Source: Gracilaria gracilis (lineage: Eukaryota > Rhodophyta > Florideophyceae > Gracilariales > Gracilariaceae). From it: a stretch of 64,000 bases of DNA. The stretch covers positions 1-64,000 of the forward strand of contig JARGSG010000193.1 in assembly GCA_030374805.1 (NCBI GenBank), in the 5' to 3' direction. The position numbers were made by a program, and so were the translations under genes. The notes below the pieces were generated by a model. It searched no databases, was not told the DNA's origin, and saw only the letters and a list, made by a program, of their open reading frames with translations. Shown here one piece after another: positions 11,374-22,569 of the stretch (position 1 is the first letter of the stretch; every line of letters starts with the position of its first letter).

Positions 11374-11914
11374 TGTGGTATAACACGATAAAGCAAAGAG
11401 TCCGAAGCGGTCTTGAGACGGGAGCGGCGGCAGCGTACAGTCGTGTCACTGTAATGAGTCCAAACGGAGAGAAGGGGCGGAAGCACTGGGCGGTCGAAAG
11501 GAGAGTAGACGGTCGGTATCACCAAGCGCGTACAGGGGCACGCAAAAGTGTACGAACGGTCTGAGAAACCTGAGTAGAACATACCGTGCGGTCTATCGTT
11601 AGCGCAAGCTGGCGAGAAAGACGTTCGGCAGAAGATGCTTGTCGTTTACGATTGGGGGCTTCGGGAGATCCGAACTACAACTAAATATCGGGTCTGGGGC
11701 CCATTACTAACTACTGTACGATTGGTCTAATTTGCATTGTCACCATCAAGTCCGTGCACGTGGCCAACTTGTACGCTGTGCCAATCCGTCCGGCACCTGA
11801 TCACCAAATCGTACACGTGGGGGTGCCACGGCACCGGCCCATCGTGCACTACCCCTTCGTACGTGAACGGCTGATCAGACACACTCTGTACCAACCCGGG
11901 CCCACTATACTACA
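11374..11914 (-). repeat. T1b 3' LTR (541 bp)
   Basis: TGTGGTATA...TATACTACA ends. It is immediately followed on the plus strand by the polypurine tract (read on the minus strand), which marks it as the 3' LTR. Confidence 0.95.
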
Positions 11915-11928
11915 GATCCCCCTCCTAT
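11915..11928 (-). other. T1b polypurine tract
   Basis: The minus strand reads ATAGGAGGGGGATC directly before the 3' LTR. This is the plus-strand cDNA primer site typical of LTR elements. Confidence 0.7.
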
Positions 11929-13095
11929 ACTTGCGCTCCACCCTCGGTGCGCCACGTAGTGTCGTCAAGTCGCTACGCGTCGGTTCGCATGGTTGAGAGG
12001 GCGCCATAGTGTCCGTTCGGAAATTTTGCCCGGAAAGGGCGGGGCGAAGCCATGCCAAAATTCCCAGAGCGGGAGCGACGAAAAGGGCCTTAAGTACGTG
12101 TGGTAAAGATCCAAGCCGAGCGGAGCGAAACGCACTGGTGCGCGAATGGGGGATCGAAGCCGCCCGAGGCGTGACCCGGGGTGTGCGCAACCGTTATACC
12201 TGTGCAGACCGTAGGCATTCGTTCGAGTACCGTCAACGTGCTCGGCCCCGCGTACGTTCAAGTCCGATCGGAAATGTGCATCTCGTCCTGTAGGGCATCT
12301 GCGACGGTCGCCACACGGGGCGTGTCCGGCGGGGTTTCGAAGTCGTTAGCCCCGCCTACCGCGAGGTCTGCACTTGGTTTCATCCGTTCGGTCACACGCG
12401 GCATGCGTGCGTGGAGTCCGTACGGGTTACGGGAAGCCACAGCGTCCGCTTTCGGAAAATTTGCCCAGGATGGGCGGGGCGAAGCCATGCCCGATTTCCC
12501 TAAGTGGAGGAGACACCATACGGACGAAACCGTTGGAGACACTTGACGTGTTACGTACGAGTGGGCGTGAAGACGGGTGCTGACGGCAGCGAAGGCGTGC
12601 GTGTATCCGTGTCTTTCCGTGCGGTCCGTCTCGAAGGAGAACGCCCGATGGGGGTCCAATCGGCACACCCAGCACGTCTCGATGAAGGGCGTCTGGCGGG
12701 TACGCGTATTGGCGCGCGCCGCCCGTCTCGACGGAGAGCGTACGGCGGATGATCCCTTAGCGGTCGAACGCGTGTCCGTGCGGGTACGCCATGTCCGAAG
12801 CGGTGGTCCTCTTTTGTAAATGGACTGGCGGTCGAAGGACCGTCAGTGCTCATTATGACCGTACGGGCAAGCGATCGGACGAATTGGACGCGATGCGACG
12901 CAGCGACGAAGCGAGTGTATAGTGTATCTCTTATGAAGTGGGTGGCGGAACTTCAGCTCCTGATCCTCCAATAAAAATAAATTGGTCAGCACTGACATTT
13001 TGTCCGCGCGGTGCCTGTACGATGACACAGTCGTCGTGGCGATTCCAAACGGTCGGTAATACCTCAAGTAACGCGTTGTCGTTTTCATCTCCCTC
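11929..13095. other. T1b non-coding spacer between PPT and antisense ORF
   Basis: About 1.2 kb with no convincing ORF on either strand. It is dense in CCGNNCGG octamers (for example at about 12012, 12116, 12262, 12383, 12418, 12619 and 12775) and has a repeated block, GGGCGGGGCGAAGCCATGCC, at about 12038 and 12472. It would hold the promoter of the antisense ORF if that ORF is expressed on its own. Confidence 0.5.
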
Positions 13096-13101
13096 TATAA
13101 G
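13096..13101 (+). promoter_or_regulatory. TATA-like box of the T1b antisense ORF
   Basis: TATAAG, 68 bp before the ATG at 13164, is conserved with T1a (275-280). Confidence 0.4.
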
Positions 13102-13163
13102 AGCGCCAGCCAAGCGGTGACATTCCTGAGTCGGTTCACTCCGTATCCAACCCTACGCACGCA

Positions 13164-15314
13164 ATGGCTCCGAATCCGAGCGGCTCTGGTACACCGTCGA
13201 CACCTTTCCGTTCGGTCCCGTTACCTGGCCAGAAGTAGGACCATCGCTTCTGTCGCGGCGCTTTTCGCCAGAGAAAGCAGGTCCCGCTATCCGTCACGGA
13301 ATACGTCCAGAAGGGGTTCTTCGACGGCGAGCGCTTCGCGTCGATTCCGACGGCGCTACCGATGCGGGATATGGCGAATCGCAATCCGAAACGGACAAGC
13401 ATCGAAGCTTGGCAAGCCCGCTGGAACCACCTGCCTGGTGTGACCGGACGGAAGAGTGAAGAGATCTACGGGCGGAGCGACATGTTATACCTGCGCTGTC
13501 CGGAGGAGAAGACCTATCAGGATGCGTTGCAGCGTTTGTTCCACCGCTGCTCATCCGATTGGGGCTTTCCCGAGAAGGACATGAATCCGCTTGGGTTGGT
13601 GATGTTCGAACTGCCGTACGACAAGTTGTACTGGCTGGACACTCAACGGTGGGGAAGTAATACCGCAACGGAGGCGAGAATCCGAGCGTCCCATGGGTTC
13701 CTGTACAGTTGGCACAACGTCGAGTTCTTTGACGTCCCTGTTCATCGCCGATCGGACTTGTATTGCTCCACGAACGAAGTGTGGACCAGCCTCGATGTGT
13801 CCCGCAATCTATCCGTACCGACTCCGTCCGTGTTGGCTTACCATTCGGAAGAGCTTTTCAAAGGTTCACCCATTCAGGGTGTTGTCCGTCAGGTCGTATA
13901 TGCCGAGTGGGCAGTGTTTGCCTTTATGGCGTTCCCCTAGGCGGCCCATGAAGGTATCGAGGTCTTCACCCGTGCGGGGGACGAGCGTCTGTACCACAAG
14001 GACGGCCAAACCAAGTACGGGCGGTTGTTTCCGATGCCGTACAAACTGGTATGTATCCTGGCCGAGATGGGACTCCCGAACGTTCTCCGCGGCACCGTGT
14101 TTCCATCGCAGGTCAGTGAGAAACTGTTACAGTACTCGTTGGAGACCGATTGGGACAACACTCCGGGGTTCCTGTGGTACGACTACTACTCCGATACGTT
14201 CCCAGCGATGCCCTCGACCGGATCGGTCGCGACACCGATCACTCGTGTCCTGAAGGGTCCGGAGAGTCTCCCCCCCTGGCCCTTCAAAACCGTTCCGGAC
14301 TTCTTCCCGCATGGGTTCATGGCGCAGGACTTCGAGGAAGTGGCGCCGCTGCCGACTCCAATGGTGACACCCGTTGAGGCGAAGACCGTTGTGGAGGCAG
14401 GAGTACAGGCAGGATCCGGTCGGAAGTCTTGGGACAAATCCGGGTTCGCCATTGAGGACAGCGCCAGCCCGCATTCGGACGGTGATACGCACAAGGCCTT
14501 CATGGCTCTCCGTGCGGCTTGTATTCCGTTCGGAGAAGAGGAACCTGCGACGCTTGACGACGCCCTGTTGGCGGCCCGAGCATGGATGCGCCGTGCGGTC
14601 AACGCCGAGACTGCTCTCCGTGAGCAGGCTCAGGCGCAGCTTAACCTGCTCGGTTACCTCCGGGCCCACTCCTTGATGGACCTCGCGTCTTACGGGAGGT
14701 CCGTGACGGCTGGTCTGGGTATGGCGCCCGGTGTGGACGGGACGCCGATGTCGACGTTCGCGCCGCCGTTAGAGGAGCTGGTGACCAAATCCTATGAGGG
14801 CATTGCGCAACAGGTCGATGCAGAGCGCATCGTCGACCATATCGTGAAGAACATGCGCCAAGCGGCGGAGTCTTTCTTCAAGGGTGTCGAGCTGGTTGCG
14901 CCCTATATTCCGCCTGGGGAAGAGCCTGAAGGTGAAGGCCAGTCCGGTGACGGTGCAGCGCCGAGCGGTACGAACGCGGCTCCCGAAGGGGAGACTCCGC
15001 AAGAGGAGGTAACCCCTGCGTTCCAGGATGGTCCCATGCCGTCTCCGAGCGGAGATCAGGAGGGAACGGAGACCGTTACGGTTGAGGGGGACCTCATAGA
15101 GCCGGCGCCTGCACCCGCAAGCCAATCGGGCAATAAGTCGGGTGGGAAGAAGAAGGTCGTGGCCACTTCGCCGTGGCCTGGGGCCGCCTTGGCGTTCCAG
15201 CCGACAAAGACCGGTTCGAGTTCACGTGGTGGTTCCGCTGCGGGCCGTGGTACCTCTCCGTGGGGTACCCCTGGGCGTGGTATTACGAAGCCCGGTTGGA
15301 AGAAGACTACTTAG
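13164..15314 (+). pseudogene. T1b antisense ORF (716 aa, two stops)
   Basis: The frame is continuous from ATG 13164 to TAG 15314 except for TAG at 13236-13238 (TAT in T1a) and TAG at 13938-13940 (CAG in T1a). The upstream ATG of T1a is ATT here. Landmarks: a basic/aromatic N-terminal domain; FFDVPVHRRSDLYC (about 13726-13767); AEWAV (about 13902-13916); FLWYDYYS (about 14167-14190); an Ala-rich helical middle (about 14490-14890); an acidic Pro/Glu/Gly segment; and a terminal Gly/Arg/Lys tail (RGTSPWGTPGRG) that may bind nucleic acid. Its strand is opposite to gag-pol. Overall composition looks soluble and non-envelope. No known family recognised. Confidence 0.75.
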
Positions 15315-16716
15315 TTGACCGTGCGTACTCGTAGCTTTCTTTTCTTCTAAGTAAACTTGTGATTGTTTGTGATGACCTGTGGGCCAATAGCATGTCGTTC
15401 TGCGTGTGCTGTTGTCGAGAAAGGCGGCGTTTTGTAAAAATCGGAAAGTAATTGACCAATAGGCGTACGTTGGTGGCGGTTTGCCGCCCATTGATAACGC
15501 GGTGGCGGCGCCTTTTGGTGTCCCGTGACGGTTCACTGCTTGCGAGCCAGTACGTACGATCTCGGATCTTGGATCGGCCCCTTTCTCCCTCCTTAAGGTG
15601 TCGCCGTTACCGAAGGGTTTCGGCGACGCCAATAGCGGGCGATAAAGTGCTGGGGGATGTGTTCCGGCGGTTCGAAGGTATCCTGATCGGTGCGGTACCC
15701 GTGCCATCGTACGCGGTATTCCTGTCCGTTCGGGGTGTCGCGATGGACGACGCGTTCCACCACGCTCGGAACTGTTCCGGGCGGTGGAGTGGGTTGGTCG
15801 TCGACTGGTTCGTCCGCATACGGTCGTCAGGGTCAGCAGCTACTGTGCCGCGTGTTCGTTCGGAAGTGACCGGTGTGGTTGTTGGCCGTGCGGTTGGGGC
15901 TTTTGTGACTCTTTCAATACTGACGGTGTTGTGAATACCGTCTTGGTTCAGAGTGACAGTGGCGTCCGTTGCGGATAAGACCTTAAACGGGCCAACCGTC
16001 TTCGGTAAGAGCTTCCGATACGTACGTTCTTGATCCGTAAGGTCCTCCTCTGCGTTCTTATAGTCCGGTCGGTCAACAAACACCTCTTCCCCAGGGGTCA
16101 GGCTCGGCGTGTACCGTACGGACTTTTCAAAGTTTTCCTTATAGCGCTGTTGGGCGCGGGTCAACTTTGTCCGAGCGGTCTGCAGCGTGGCCTGTAGGAG
16201 CTTGAGCGTGTAGCGTTTTAACCGAGCGGCAGTGAGTTGTGTACGCGTCGTTGGATCCAGTGACGTACTGGGCTCATCGAGCAGAACGCTTGGGGGCTTA
16301 CGCGTTAGCGCAACTTCGAACGGTGCGGTACCGAGAGATCGATGGATCTGTAGGTTGTAACCGTACGTAAGAGGTTGCACATACGCGTGCCAAGTGTTCT
16401 GATGATCTGCTACGTAGTGGCGTAACCACTCCACGAGTGTTTTGTTAAAACGTTCGGTCTGACCATTTGTTAGCAGATGGTACGCGGTCGTTAGTACGTG
16501 TTTGGTTCCCAAAGCGGTACATACAGTCTCAAAGAACTTAGAGACAAATTGAGTTCCGTTATCGGTTAGCAAGTAGTTTGCTATTCCGTACGGATAAACC
16601 CAGTTCTCCAGGAAGGCCTTCGCCACTACAGGAGCTGTGGTTGACCGCAGAGGTATAGAGCGAGCTATCTTGCTAAACCGATCGGTAATAACCAGTATGT
16701 ACTGGTAACCGTTCAC
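15222..16716 (-). pseudogene. T1b integrase core, C-terminus and chromodomain remnant
   Basis: The integrase catalytic region from YQYILVITDRFSK through LLTDNGTQF and NGQTERFNK (D,D,E core) is intact over about 300 residues, followed by a GPFKVLSATD C-terminal fold. The frame then shifts, so the chromodomain (RPEQFRAW onward) is garbled. A frame change near 16,700 separates it from the RT half. The 3' end overlaps the end of the antisense ORF on the other strand. Confidence 0.88.
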
Positions 16717-18817
16717 GGACTTCGTAAAATGGGCCGACGATGTCCATCGCGACGAATTCCAGCGGACCGGCGGCGGGGAACAGCTTCAGCAGCTTCTGCG
16801 ACTTGAAGTGTGTTCCCTTCGTCGCCGGGCAGGTGCGACAGTCCCGTACGGTCTGGAATACATCATTGGCTATATGTGGCCAGTAGAAGTCTCGACGGAG
16901 ACTTTCATACATCCGAGTGGAGCCCGGATGGCCAAACAGACGGGGGTAGTGTGCCAAGTAGAGGACGCGTGGCTGCAGTGATGCAGGTACGACCTTCTGG
17001 ATGGCGCCGTCCAGTGGGGCTTTGCGCACGATAAGTCCGTTTCGGTCAATGTCGAACAGAGTGACACCGTTGCCGATGTCTTTTCGTACGGACTCACAGA
17101 AAGGGTCATCTGCTTGAGCTCGTACCAGCTCTTCGACCGTGACCGGAACGATATTGGTTTCCTCCGAGGTGACAGCAAGCACCTCGAAGATACCAGCAGA
17201 TTTCCGTTCGGGCGTTGGCCAGTCGACGCAGACGTCGCTGTACTCATCACCGTTAACGGTAATGTTGGTGATAAAGTAGCCATCGTCCGTACGGTCATTC
17301 ACTAGCAAGCAGGGGAACTCTTCGTCCAAGAGGGCATCGTCTTCGCCATCCGTCCGGATCCGAGAAAGGGCATCAGCCGCTTGGTGCTTGATACCCGGAC
17401 GGTGGACGACATCGAAGTCATACTCCATTAGACGCAACCGCCACCGGGCCAATCGTCCTGACGCGTCCGCAAGGTTCAATATCCACCTCAAGGAGTGGTG
17501 GTCCGTTCGAACAGTGAATCTCTGACCTTCCAGGTACGGACGAAGGTGCAGTATGGCCCAGACGACCGCAAGGCATTCCCGTTCGGTAGTCGAGTATTGC
17601 CGTTCGGTCTTGGATAGGGAACGGCTCCAGTAACGGATCGGTAGTGAGCCTCCGTCCGGTTGCTTCTGTAGCAGGGTGCATCCTACCTGTCGGTCGCATG
17701 CGTCTGTATCCAGAATGTACGGGTACCCTTGACGACGGATGGCCAAAATGGGCGGGCGTAGCAGTCTTTGACGTAATTCGTCAAAGGCTTCGTATTCCGT
17801 ATCGGTCAATGTCTCAAACTTCGTGGGTTGCCCTTTTTCCAACTTGCGGTTCAATGGAGCCGCAATTCGGGCGAAGTTTACGACAAAACGACGGAACACG
17901 TTACAGAGCCCCAAGAATGATCGGAGCTCCGTCTGGGTCGTAGGCGGTTTAGCCTGCTTGATAGCATTCTGTGTCTTGAGAGACACTTGGAGCTTTCCCG
18001 GTCGGATTACGTGGCCTAGATAGTCCACCGTGCCACTGAAAAAGTAGCACTTGTCCAGTCGGAGAGTAACACCAGCCGAACGGGGCATATGCAGTATGGT
18101 CCGCACATGGTCATAATGCTCTGCAACCGTCCGGGAATATATGATTACGTCATCAAGATACACCAGTGCGTACTGCCACTTCACCTGTGAAAGGATGATA
18201 TCGAGAGCACGCTGGAAAGTAGCCGGTGCGTTCTTGAGTCCGAACGGCATTCTCCGATAGCGGTACAGTCTCATATGCGACGTGAACGTCGTTTTGTCCC
18301 GGTCGGCTTCATCCATTTCGGTCTGCCAATAACCACTGTTGGCGTCCAAAGTGGAGAAGATTTGTGCATCTCCGAGAGAGTCGATGCACTAGTCTATTCG
18401 GGGTAGTAAGTATGTATCCCGTACAGTCGTAGCGTTCAACCGGCGGTAGTCGACGCAGAAGCGAAGGCTTCCGTCTTTCTTGAGCGCGAATACGACCGGG
18501 CTGGCCCATTCTGCCGATGACCGTTCTATGACACCAGTAGCGAGCTGCTTTGTCACCTCCTTACGTTCGAGTTCTCTCCGAGCGGGTCCGGCACGGTACG
18601 ACATCTGGAATATGGGCTTCGAGCCTGGTTCCAGATGGATGCGGTGCTTCGCTGCCGCAATCGCTCCGAGATGGCCATCCCACATGTCCGCAAACGGTCG
18701 AAGTAGCTCAATGACTTTGTCCCGTTCGGTAACATACTCAGGACTGATCTGTACCTTGCTGGTCCAATCGTTCTCATCTTTCCGTACGGTTTCTTGCTCC
18801 TGTTCGGTATCCTTGTA
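16673..18817 (-). pseudogene. T1b RT / RNase H / integrase N-part
   Basis: Same domain order as T1a, with YLDD near 18,150, RNase H motifs and the integrase zinc-binding region (HYPRLFGHPG, CRTCPA). A GAG-to-TAG stop lies at 18389-18391. CGA at 17042 is still sense here, while T1a has TGA. The upstream limit is the TAA at 18818. Confidence 0.92.
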
Positions 18818-19746
18818 TTACCGTTCGGTATTATTACCCAAATTCGGAATGTGTTCCCCCTCCTTAGACTCGTCGCTCCGCCACGATGGTTGTGGAGTTA
18901 TGAGCGCTACAGGAGATGGAAGAGCAAGTCCGATAACGATGTTCTTGTGTAGTCGAACTGAGCGGTCAGAAAAGTTCGCCACGCGAACGAGAAAGGGTAC
19001 GTCCGGTCGGAGCTCCATAACTCCACCCGCAAGGAGTGTGAGTTCAAGCGTTGATCCCGTTCGGTGATGAGACTGTAGAAAGACCAAGCCGGACGTTTTG
19101 GTGGTTACCAAGACGTTCGTTTCTGACATTGGGGGTAGAACAACCGGACGGGCAACGTGTATCTTATTAGATGGAGTTTCCCGTTCGGGTTCTGGTTCCG
19201 GCGCGGAAGGTGCATTTGGTCCGTAGGCGGAAGACTGTGTAGACACCGGTTTGGAGTGGCGTAGGAGTATTGTCCGTTTCGGCAGTAGTATTGCCAAGAC
19301 GTACTTGTCAATAAAAGAAGTACCGAGTAGTACTCTGGTGGAGAGGTTAGAAACCACCAGGAACTGTACTCGTACATTGAGGTCACCGATTCGCACCATA
19401 AGGGGGAGGACTCCTACAACGTCCATTCGGTTCTTCGACGCGTCCGTAATTCGGGGTCTTACGTCCGGTCGGAGTTTTGAGCGCCAATTCGGAGGGAGAT
19501 GGCGTTCGTGAACCAGACAGGGTCCGGGTCCGGTATCAAGAACTCCCGTTAACGGATACATCAGTGCCGTGTTGAGGCCAACCGACACGTGCACCTTGTA
19601 GTTCGCGCTCGAAAAGAGGACCGTTTCGGTTTCAATGTCCGTGTCGGTCAGGTCACATCTCAGAACAGGAGACTCCCCTCGGATGGAGTCCGTTCGGTCT
19701 GTAGCTGACGGGGCGAGGCTAGGCCTCTGTGGAGGAGGCGATGCCT
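18818..19746 (-). pseudogene. T1b aspartic protease
   Basis: LDTGPG active site, RITDASKNRM and LLGTSFIDKYV, in the -1 frame relative to gag. A TAA at 18818-18820 (sense in T1a) separates it from RT. Confidence 0.85.
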
Positions 19747-21947
19747 TTACGCTTCCTCCTGGTCGTTTTCCTGGTAGAAAGCAGGCTCCTCGACCAGCAT
19801 GACGGCCTGTGTCGGTCTTGGTGAGTACGTCAGGCGAGGCTGTCCGCCCTGGCGATATCCTACATTGTCCTTCGGGGTATCAGTTTTCCGTCCGGTCTGG
19901 TAGGCACCGTAATAGCCTTCCTCGCGGCGTTGCTGATAATTACCCTCCCGTATGGCCAGCAGCTTCTCCTATAGGTCTGGGGGGAGAAACTGACAGCAGT
20001 TGGGCTCCCGCGAAAGGCAAATCCGACACGGTCTAACTGGTGCCTGCCCCTGGGGTTGCTGTACCCTGGAGCTGTCAGGACTGGGATAAGACCGAACGGA
20101 GTGAGCCGGCGTTGAAGCCGAGGGCGTAGTGGGGGGCGAGGGCATGGAGGTCGGGCGGGACACCGCGAGGACATGTTCCTCGTCTTCGTCCGATACGGAA
20201 TAGATCGATCCCGACGGGGTATCGATACTATGAACCTTCCGGGCGGTACGAGAGGACTCTTTCCGAGGGGTTGGTTTTGAGTATCGACCCGAACGGACTG
20301 TCGACGTGAGGCACGATGGGTGTCTCCGTACGATTCCGCGTAACGGGAAAGTGCATCGTATCCGATATTTGGATGCGAGGTGAGGTGATTCCTCACCTTT
20401 GACCGTATTGCGGCAAGAAGACCTTCGACGAAGATCCCCTTCAAATTCCGATCGGTAAAGACATTTCCGCAACGGAGGGCTTTCCTTCAGAGCTTCTGGG
20501 CGAATTTGGTTTCGGACATGCCTGACGCTTGGCGATAGAGGGTGACCTCTGCGGCCGCGTCGGCAATGATCTCATCCGTTGCGTACGTGGTCAACAGAAA
20601 GTTGACTACCTCTTCGTACGTGTGGAGAGACTCATCCCGAGTACGGTCGACAGCGCCAGACTCACCTTCGAGCCGAGACTGAACCAGAGCGTGCGCTGGT
20701 CCGGTCAGGTAAAACTGGAAACACCAGAGGGCTGCCCCCTCAGTGAGTTAGTTATGGTTGCAAGCGGTTTTAAACCGCTGTAAGAAATTGAGCACCGATG
20801 TCGGATCCGTCCCGGAAAAAAAATGACCCTTCATCTGGACATTCAATTTCTTTTGGTAGCGCGCAATCTTGCGCGCCACCCGCGAATTGTACGTCTTGCT
20901 CCTTCTGAGCAACCTGTACGTACGGTAGTCCACCACTTTGGCGAACTTCTCGTTCAAGGGCCTGATGCGTTTTAGCATCAACCTGTCCGAACGGGAACGA
21001 TACCGATCGGACTTCCCCCTCCGTCGAGGGCTGCGGGAGTGTCGGTCGACTTCCGAATCCGTGCGGTTGTCATCCGACGATGACTCCGAAGAGTCCGAGT
21101 CCGTTCTGGCTGATCGTCGCCTTCTCGGGCGGCGAAGATCTTTCTGTTTTCGGGGCGCGTCATCCGAATCGGAACTTTCGCTCGGTCTATCGCCTCTGCG
21201 GCGGCGATTCATCCTCTCGTCGGAGGAATCTCCTGAGCTTCCGTTCGGATCATCCTGCGGGCTGACTGGCGGGAGGTACACTCCGGTCGGACCCTTCGTC
21301 GGGCCCTTCTTCAGTTCCGGTCGGTGTTGCCTCTCGCCGCTAGCCGGTGCATTGTCCGTACGGTCAATAAAAGATTTGGGTGGGTTGGTCGGTAGCTGAG
21401 CTACCAGTGCGGCCAGTGTACTGTTTAGAGCTGACGTAGCAGGTTCCGAACGGTCTGTCTTCAGGATATTCCTGACCATATCGTGTACGATCGGTGGAAT
21501 GTCCTGGTGCAGAAGCACCGGGATTCGGTCCTTGAGGTACGTCTCCACTGCCATGGGGACGTGGACCTCAATTTCCGTTCGGAGACTCTGCAGGGCGTAG
21601 GGAGCGATCCCTGCCCAGAGTTCCCGTGCAGTAGTCCGTTCGGTAAGGAGCGGCGGCGCGGGGCCAGCTTCGCCCCGCGGCGTCTTCTCCGTTCCGGGAA
21701 AGGGGGCGAGCTCAATTGCCTCGTCCTCGTTCCGTTCGGACTTAGACCTATTACGTGGGGAACCGTCTCGGACAATCCGTTCGGGCTCTTCTGAAGGCGT
21801 GACATAGGCCGTCGCCTTTCTTCTGGTGCTCCGGTGGCCAACCGAAGTGGCATCCGAAGCGGCGCGAATTGCGACCGGTACGGACTTTGCGGAGTCTTTC
21901 TCGACCAAAGACCCTTCACCCATTTCTCCGTGCGGACGATGACTCAT
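19747..21947 (-). pseudogene. T1b gag, broken
   Basis: The start MSHRPHGEMG is at 21945-21947. The N-terminal half and SR-like basic region are open. A TAA at 20748-20750 replaces AGA of T1a inside the capsid-like region. Further frameshifts lie near 20,280-20,490. The C-terminal CRICLSREPNCC cluster is kept in fragments. Confidence 0.85.
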
Positions 21948-22004
21948 ACTGTACGTATCGGTTCCACGATCGGTTCTGCTGCTCCGTACGGTCTCGAATT
22001 CCAC

Positions 22005-22022
22005 TTCTAAGTCGAGAGACCA
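22005..22022 (-). other. T1b primer binding site
   Basis: The minus strand begins TGGTCTCTCGACTTAGAA, one base inside the LTR. It differs from T1a at two positions and from T2 (36109-36126) at one. Confidence 0.65.
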
Positions 22023-22023
22023 A

Positions 22024-22564
22024 TGTGGTATAACACAATAAAGCAAAGAGTCCGAAGCGGTCTTGAGACGAGAGCGGCGGCAGCGTACAGTCGTGTGACT
22101 GTAATGAGTCCAAACGGAGAGAAGGGGCGGAAACACTGGGCGGTCGAAGGGAGAGTGGACGGTCGGTATCACCAAGCGCGTACAAGGGCGCGCAAAAGGG
22201 TAAGAACGGTCTGAGAAACCTGTGTAGAACATACCGTGCGGTCTATCGTTAGCGCAAGCTGGCGAGAAAAACTTTCGGCAGGAGATGCTTGTCGTTTACG
22301 ATTGGGGACCTCGGGAGATCCGAACTACAACTAAATATCGGGTCTGGGGCCCATTACTAACTACTGTACGATCGGTCTAATTTGCATTGTCACCACCAAG
22401 TCCGTACACGTAGCCAACTTGTACGCTGTGCCAATCCGTCCCGCACCTGATCACCAAATCGTACACGTGGGGGTGCCACGGCACCAGCCCATCGTGCACT
22501 ACCCCTTCGTACGTGAACGGCTGATCAGACACACTCTGTACCAACCCGGGCCCATTATACTAGA
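22024..22564 (-). repeat. T1b 5' LTR (541 bp)
   Basis: Begins TGTGGTATA and ends TATACTAGA, where one C-to-G change spoils the terminal repeat. It is followed by the CATGT duplication. Confidence 0.95.
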
Positions 22565-22569
22565 CATGT

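Larger units (their letters stand above)
11374..22564 (-). mobile_element. T1b: complete Ty3/gypsy element (11,191 bp)
   Basis: Two 541-bp LTRs (11374-11914 and 22024-22564) frame a full internal region in the same order as T1a. The flanks are the 5-bp duplication CATGT at 11369-11373 and 22565-22569. LTRs differ at about 24 of 541 positions by eye, so the insertion is not recent. It sits in the RNase H region of C1. Every coding part has at least one stop or frameshift. Confidence 0.96.
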
